Shown: positions 59,528-64,000 of the stretch, in pieces | Numbering within the stretch: position 1 is the first letter of the stretch | How the letters are laid out: each line of letters starts with the position of its first letter | NCBI RefSeq assembly: GCF_954871325.1 | Contig: NC_088775.1 | Location: 27,815,561-27,879,560, forward strand | From: Gordionus sp. m RMFG-2023 | Taxonomy: Eukaryota; Nematomorpha; Gordioida; Chordodea; Parachordodidae | Direction: 5' to 3' | Length of the DNA: 64,000 bases | The notes under the pieces: model-generated | The model's database searches: none | Told to the model about the DNA's origin: nothing | Seen by the model: the letters and a program-made list of their open reading frames with translations, nothing else | Program-made: the position numbers and the translations under genes

Positions 59528-61075
59528 AAAACTTTCAAGTTTTTCTTCGATGATTGATGTGTAAAGACATATGGTATGATGAATTTCGGAGCTTAGAGAT
59601 GACACCCCGGTCACCGACAGGCCTGGACAGCCGGGTGCTAAGGATACCTGTCCAATAAACAAAATGAAGAAAACAAATGGAAATATGAATATGAATATGA
59701 AAGATAGGGCGTTCCCTCCAAGCGACGCGCAGGGTGTAGACCTCCATCCTGTGAAAAGTAAAGTAAAGGTCAAAGCAAAGAAAACAAGATAAGCAAGTTT
59801 GAATATTGGGACGCTTAAAGGTAAGACGAAAGAATTGGCATCAATGTTGAACAAGAGAAAAGTGATATAGCTTGCATACAAGAGACGAAATGGAAAGGAC
59901 AGAAGACTTTGATGATTGGAGATGGGTATAAATTGTACTATAATGGACTTGTTAGCAATAAGAACGGTGTCGGCATCATCCTCAGTCAAGATCTAACCTC
60001 CTCAGTTGTAGAAGTCAACAGGATCTCTGATAGACTAATGAAGATAAAACTCTGCATTGGTCAATCAATACTACACATCCTTTCAGTATATGCTCCTCAA
60101 ACGGTTGAAAAGGAAGAAGAGAAAGATGATTTTAGAGCTATCCTCGATGAAGCTGTAATGGAAATCCCTAAGGATGACCTAGTCATAATTGCTGGTGACT
60201 TAAATCGCATGTGGGGAAAGCAAGAGATAGCTACAAAAGGCATCATGGTGGTTTTGGATTTGGAGAAAGAAATGATGAAGGAGAGCATATACTGAAATTT
60301 GCGCAAGCCTTCGACCTTGCCTTAACCAACACCTACTATAGGAAAAAGGATAGTTATTTAATAACATACGAAAGTGGTACAAGGAAAACACAGATAGATT
60401 ACATACTAATCTCTCGCAGAAGATTAAAAGATGTAATAGACTGCAAAGTCATCCCAGGAGAAGATATCGCCGCACAACACAAGCTACTAGTCATGGATTT
60501 ACACATCTCAAATAAATCCACTCAAAGCAAGATAAAACTGGAACCATGCATCAAATGGGGCAAATTAAAAACAATGACAGATGCCTTTGCAATCAATGCA
60601 AACATTGAAACAATAGATTCCTCACAAGTCAGTGAAAAAATGTGGACAGACCTTTCATCCAGATTAATAGACACTGCCAAATCGACACTAGGCTTGACAA
60701 GAGGAGGTAACAAATCATACAAAGAACTATAATGGTGGAATGAAGAGGTACAAACCACTATACAAGAGAAAAAAGCCCTTAATAAAATATGGTACAAATC
60801 CAAAAACGCAGATGACAAGACAAGATACAAAAAATCCAAGAGATTAGCTACAAAGATGGTGGCTAGAGCCAAATCTATAGCATACGATGACATGTACGAA
60901 GATCTATATACCAAAGAAGGGCAAAATAAAGTATACAGATTAGCCAAACAGCGAGAAAAACTCTAGGGATATAAACGGAGCTCCGAAAGTAATCAAAAAT
61001 AAAGATGGGAAATTGATAATAAAGGAAAAAGAAATAATGAATAGATGGAAAGAATATTTTCAGGAGTTTCTTAAC

Positions 61076-61262
61076 CAGTGGCGTAGCTGCGGGGGTGGTT
61101 TTCGGGTTTGGACCCCTCCCAGAGCAAAATTTTATTTGAGATTATACGTTCAAAAGACTTAAAAGTGATTTTATATGAAGCCTTAAAGGGGGTCTGGGGG
61201 CGAAGCCCCCAGCTTTTATATGTATGGACCCCCTCTAAGGAAAATTCTTAGCTACGCCACTG
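61076..61262. mobile_element. 187-bp hAT-type MITE nested in LINE copy 2
   Basis: Ends CAGTGGCGTAGCT and AGCTACGCCACTG are inverted repeats, flanked by an 8-bp duplication (TTCTTAAC at 61068-61075, TTCTCAAC at 61263-61270, one mismatch). LINE copy 1 has the uninterrupted site (CTTCTCAACTTT), confirming the boundaries. The interior has a GC-rich palindrome (GGGGGCGAAGCCCCC) and no coding capacity. Confidence 0.88.
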
Positions 61263-63702
61263 TTCTCAACTTTGATCCCCACATACTACATCTAGACAAA
61301 CATTCCCCTTGTCCAAACCTTGTACAACCTATAACAGAACAAGAAATAATCACATGCCTCAAGCATATGAAAAACAACAAAGCTAGGGGTCCAGACGATA
61401 TTCCAATAGAAAGCCTTAAAGCACTAGGAGATGATGGAATACATCTCCTCACAAATCTATACAATAAGATACTTGGAAATGAAGAGGTTCCCCAAAAATG
61501 GAGGCAGAGCTATCTAGTTCCTATCTTCAAAAATAAAGGGGATCCACATAATTGTCAAAATTACAGGGGCATAAAACTAATGTCACACTGTCTAAAACTA
61601 TACGAAAAAATAATAGAAAAAAGATTAAGAGATATAATCGAAATAGGAGAGACTCAGTTTGGCTTTATGCCTGGAAGATCAGCAACCGATGCTATCCACG
61701 CAATTAAGCAAATGAGTGAAAAATACAGAGAAAAGAACAAAAAGCTACACATGGTCTTTCTCGATCTAGAAAAGGCCTTTGATAGAATCCCAAGAAAACT
61801 TATCTGGTGGGCGCTACGCCACAAAAATGTTCCCGAAAAATATATAAGAATAATACAGAATATTATATGGGCCATACAACAATGGTCCGTAGCACAACAG
61901 CTACTTCAGCAGGCTTCACAATAGCCGAAGGAGTTCATCAAGGGTCGGCTCTCAGCCCACTTCTCTTCATTACAGTAATAGATTTATTAGCACTGTCTAT
62001 ACCTCAACTCAAACAGTCCCGTGGAATATGATATTTGCAGATGATATTGTGATACTTGCCGAATCTAAGGATGAAATGAAAGAAAGACTAGTGAGTTGGA
62101 TAAATATCCTAGAAACGCATGGATTAAAAGTAAATAGAGAAAAGACGGAGTATATGGTGATAGGAGGAGATGAAACAGAGAGTATTGATATAAATGAATG
62201 GCAGATATCGGCAATTGAAAGCTGCATATATTTGGGCTCCACTATACAAACAAACGGCACAATAGAAAAAGAGATAAAGAGTAAGATTAATCAAGGGTGG
62301 CTAAAGTGGAGATCTTTATCTGGAGTGCTATTTGATAAAAGAATCCCACACAAATTAAAGGGAAAAATTTACAGTTCCATAATACAACCAACTATTCTAT
62401 ATAGTTCGGAAACATGGCCAACCAAAGAAGAGAGAAGTCTACAAACCATGGAGATGAGAATGCTGAGGATGATTGCTGGGGTAACAAGAAAGGATAAAGT
62501 GCGCAGTACAAGAATACTAAGTAGTTTAAAGGTAGTGCCCATTAAGACTAAGTTAATGGTAAACAGACTTAGGTGGTATGGGCACACAATGAGAAGGCCT
62601 ATGAACTACATAGGAAATAAAGTTAAGAGTTTGGAAGTGATGGGCAAACGTAAAAGAGGAAGGCCAAAACTTTAATGGGGCCATAAAGTTAGAGCCAATA
62701 TAAAGAAGTATAAATTAGATAAAAGAGATTGTATTAATAACATAAAGTGGAGAGAGATGTTGAAGGAGCTTACCACCAGAAAAGGTGAAAGCTAAAGAGA
62801 AAAAATAAAATATGGACTTAGACATAGCTATTATTATAGTCTTAGCTTCCTGTTTAATTTTAAATATGGGCTAGAAATTGGCCTGAAAATTTCTTTTGAA
62901 GACATGGCAAGATCTGATATAAAACCAAGGCCCATGCAACTTTCATATTCTTATTGTATTTTTAAATGCATTGTGACTTTTTATATATTTTATTTCATTT
63001 CTCAACTATCAAAATTATTTTGGTCTTGGGCGGGTTTGAGAAAATTTTCCCAAGTGCGAGGATCTGGCTTGGGAATTTTTTTAATATTAGGCATAGGTTT
63101 ATATTTAACACAGAATATTTATATGGCCCTCAGGTAAAAGCTAATTTAAATATATTTTTATTCAAAAAAAATACTAAGTCTAAATGGGTTTAAAATAGAA
63201 TAAAAAATAGATATGGTTTTTAGAGATTTACCTATCTACAGGTTTGGGGAAAAATTTTGAAAATTACTATGGTTTGGCTTGGTTTTAAATTTTTTAAATA
63301 ACAGGTAACATCTAGCATAAAAGTCAGAAGATTATTCTCATTCCCTGTCATTTTTGACGGGCTATATACTCGTACTTAATAAATAATATTTGGGACGCAA
63401 CCTGCGTCTCCTCCTTTCCTTCATCAATTATTTCAAACCCTCTTGTGAGGAAAATAATAAAAATTAATAAATATTTAAAATTAAATAACTGATTATTTCA
63501 TCCAATAATCATATCAACTTAACGGCAATTTTTCACAGTCTACATATTTTTTTTTTAAAAATCGCGAAAACAAACGAAAATGCGAATCCATATTTCTTAA
63601 GCAAAAACTTCAACTAGAAATTTTTAAGCACAATTATACTTGTTTTTTAGGTATATATTCATTATTAAATTAAGCTCTTTTTAGAGCCTTCGATACTTAT
63701 AA

Positions 63703-64000
63703 TTAGGCCTACAAAAAAACGAATCGAATAATACTATTATTCGTATGCGCTATTCGTATTCGTACAAATAATAAAATCATTATTCGTTTCGATTCGTCGA
63801 ATATTCGATTCGATAATTTTTATAAAGCATAGCAAAAAAATTATAAACAGATATAATGTTTTAAGATGACATTTTTAAGGATTCTCTCAACAACAATTTA
63901 TAGAAAATAAACGAAATAAAACCAAATGATTTCATATAACTTTATCCAAACAAATTGGCCAAAAACGTACGATTTATAGATTAGAATTGCTTATAAAAAA
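63703..64000. mobile_element. Left end of a probable hAT-like element running off the window
   Basis: TTAGGCCTACAAAAAAACG is followed by many copies of ATTCG/CGAAT motifs (ATTCGTATTCG, TTCGATTCGTCGAATATTCG), the same terminal style as the other hAT-type elements here. The right end lies beyond position 64000. Confidence 0.4.

Larger units (their letters stand above)
59443..62808 (+). mobile_element. RTE-like LINE, copy 2 (full length, decayed ORF, with a nested MITE)
   Basis: Same family and same 5' first base as copy 1, differing at a few percent of positions by eye. It is flanked by a 17-bp duplication (AATATGGACTTAGACAT at 59426-59442 and 62809-62825) and ends in a short A-rich tail. Endonuclease (about 59.78-60.5 kb) and RT (about 61.3-62.6 kb, FADDIV encoded from 62031) are recognisable. 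Lesions include stops near 59.79 kb and 60.73 kb, a one-base loss near 59.86 kb and frameshifts near 60.2, 60.96 and 61.9 kb. A 187-bp hAT-type MITE splits it at 61076-61262. Neither copy can encode a full protein, so any active source lies elsewhere. Confidence 0.9.

Noticed and set aside
62904-63193. Overlapping plus-strand frames after LINE copy 2
   Set aside because: No motif, no splice context, and phenylalanine/isoleucine-rich as expected from AT-rich DNA.
1-64000. CRISPR arrays, operons, bacterial defence systems
   Set aside because: No regularly spaced identical repeats with unique spacers, no closely packed genes; introns and transposons show a eukaryotic nuclear genome.

Overview
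This is an AT-rich, intron-bearing eukaryotic window, most likely from an invertebrate animal. The coding signals are animal-type secreted or membrane ectodomains with short exons and mostly phase-1 introns. The rest is almost wholly transposon-derived. I cannot place the lineage further. I see no prokaryotic gene, CRISPR array, rRNA or true tRNA gene.

Host genes: (1) On the minus strand (10804-8809, probably continuing leftward) lie two exons of a secreted protein resembling the ectodomain of thrombospondin type-1 domain-containing protein 1 (THSD1); a possible transmembrane exon is at 1048-846. (2) On the plus strand, three exons (27082-27154, 27200-27400, 50792-51019) join in phase into a signal peptide plus one F5/8C (discoidin)/fucolectin-like (FTP) domain. 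The first intron is 45 bp and the second 23.4 kb. (3) Weaker plus-strand exon candidates lie at 7223-7381 with 8005-8175, and at 15411-15482.

Repeats: The 23.4-kb intron holds a Ty3/gypsy-like LTR element (34236-39177) interrupted by a 532-bp hAT element, a full-length RTE-like LINE (40289-43427), two older copies of another LINE family, 15-bp minisatellites and hAT-type MITEs. A second copy of the same RTE-like LINE lies at 59443-62808 and is interrupted by a 187-bp MITE. Both RTE copies share the same 5' end, which carries RNA polymerase III A and B boxes. Two further nests stand out: an LTR element without coding capacity inside a hAT-like element (51140-53698), and a hAT element with a BED-finger transposase relic inside a GGGGAGAC-ended, TA-flanked element (16560-19052).

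Read together, the window is a few slowly spaced host exons in an intron-expanded, transposon-packed region. hAT-type elements (8-bp target duplications, CAG- or TAG-type ends, repeated subterminal motifs) are the dominant recent activity. I did not find a convincing new defence or biosynthetic system. The most interesting items are the split FTP gene, the Pol III-headed LINE, the inverted 15-bp minisatellite arrays and the nested elements.
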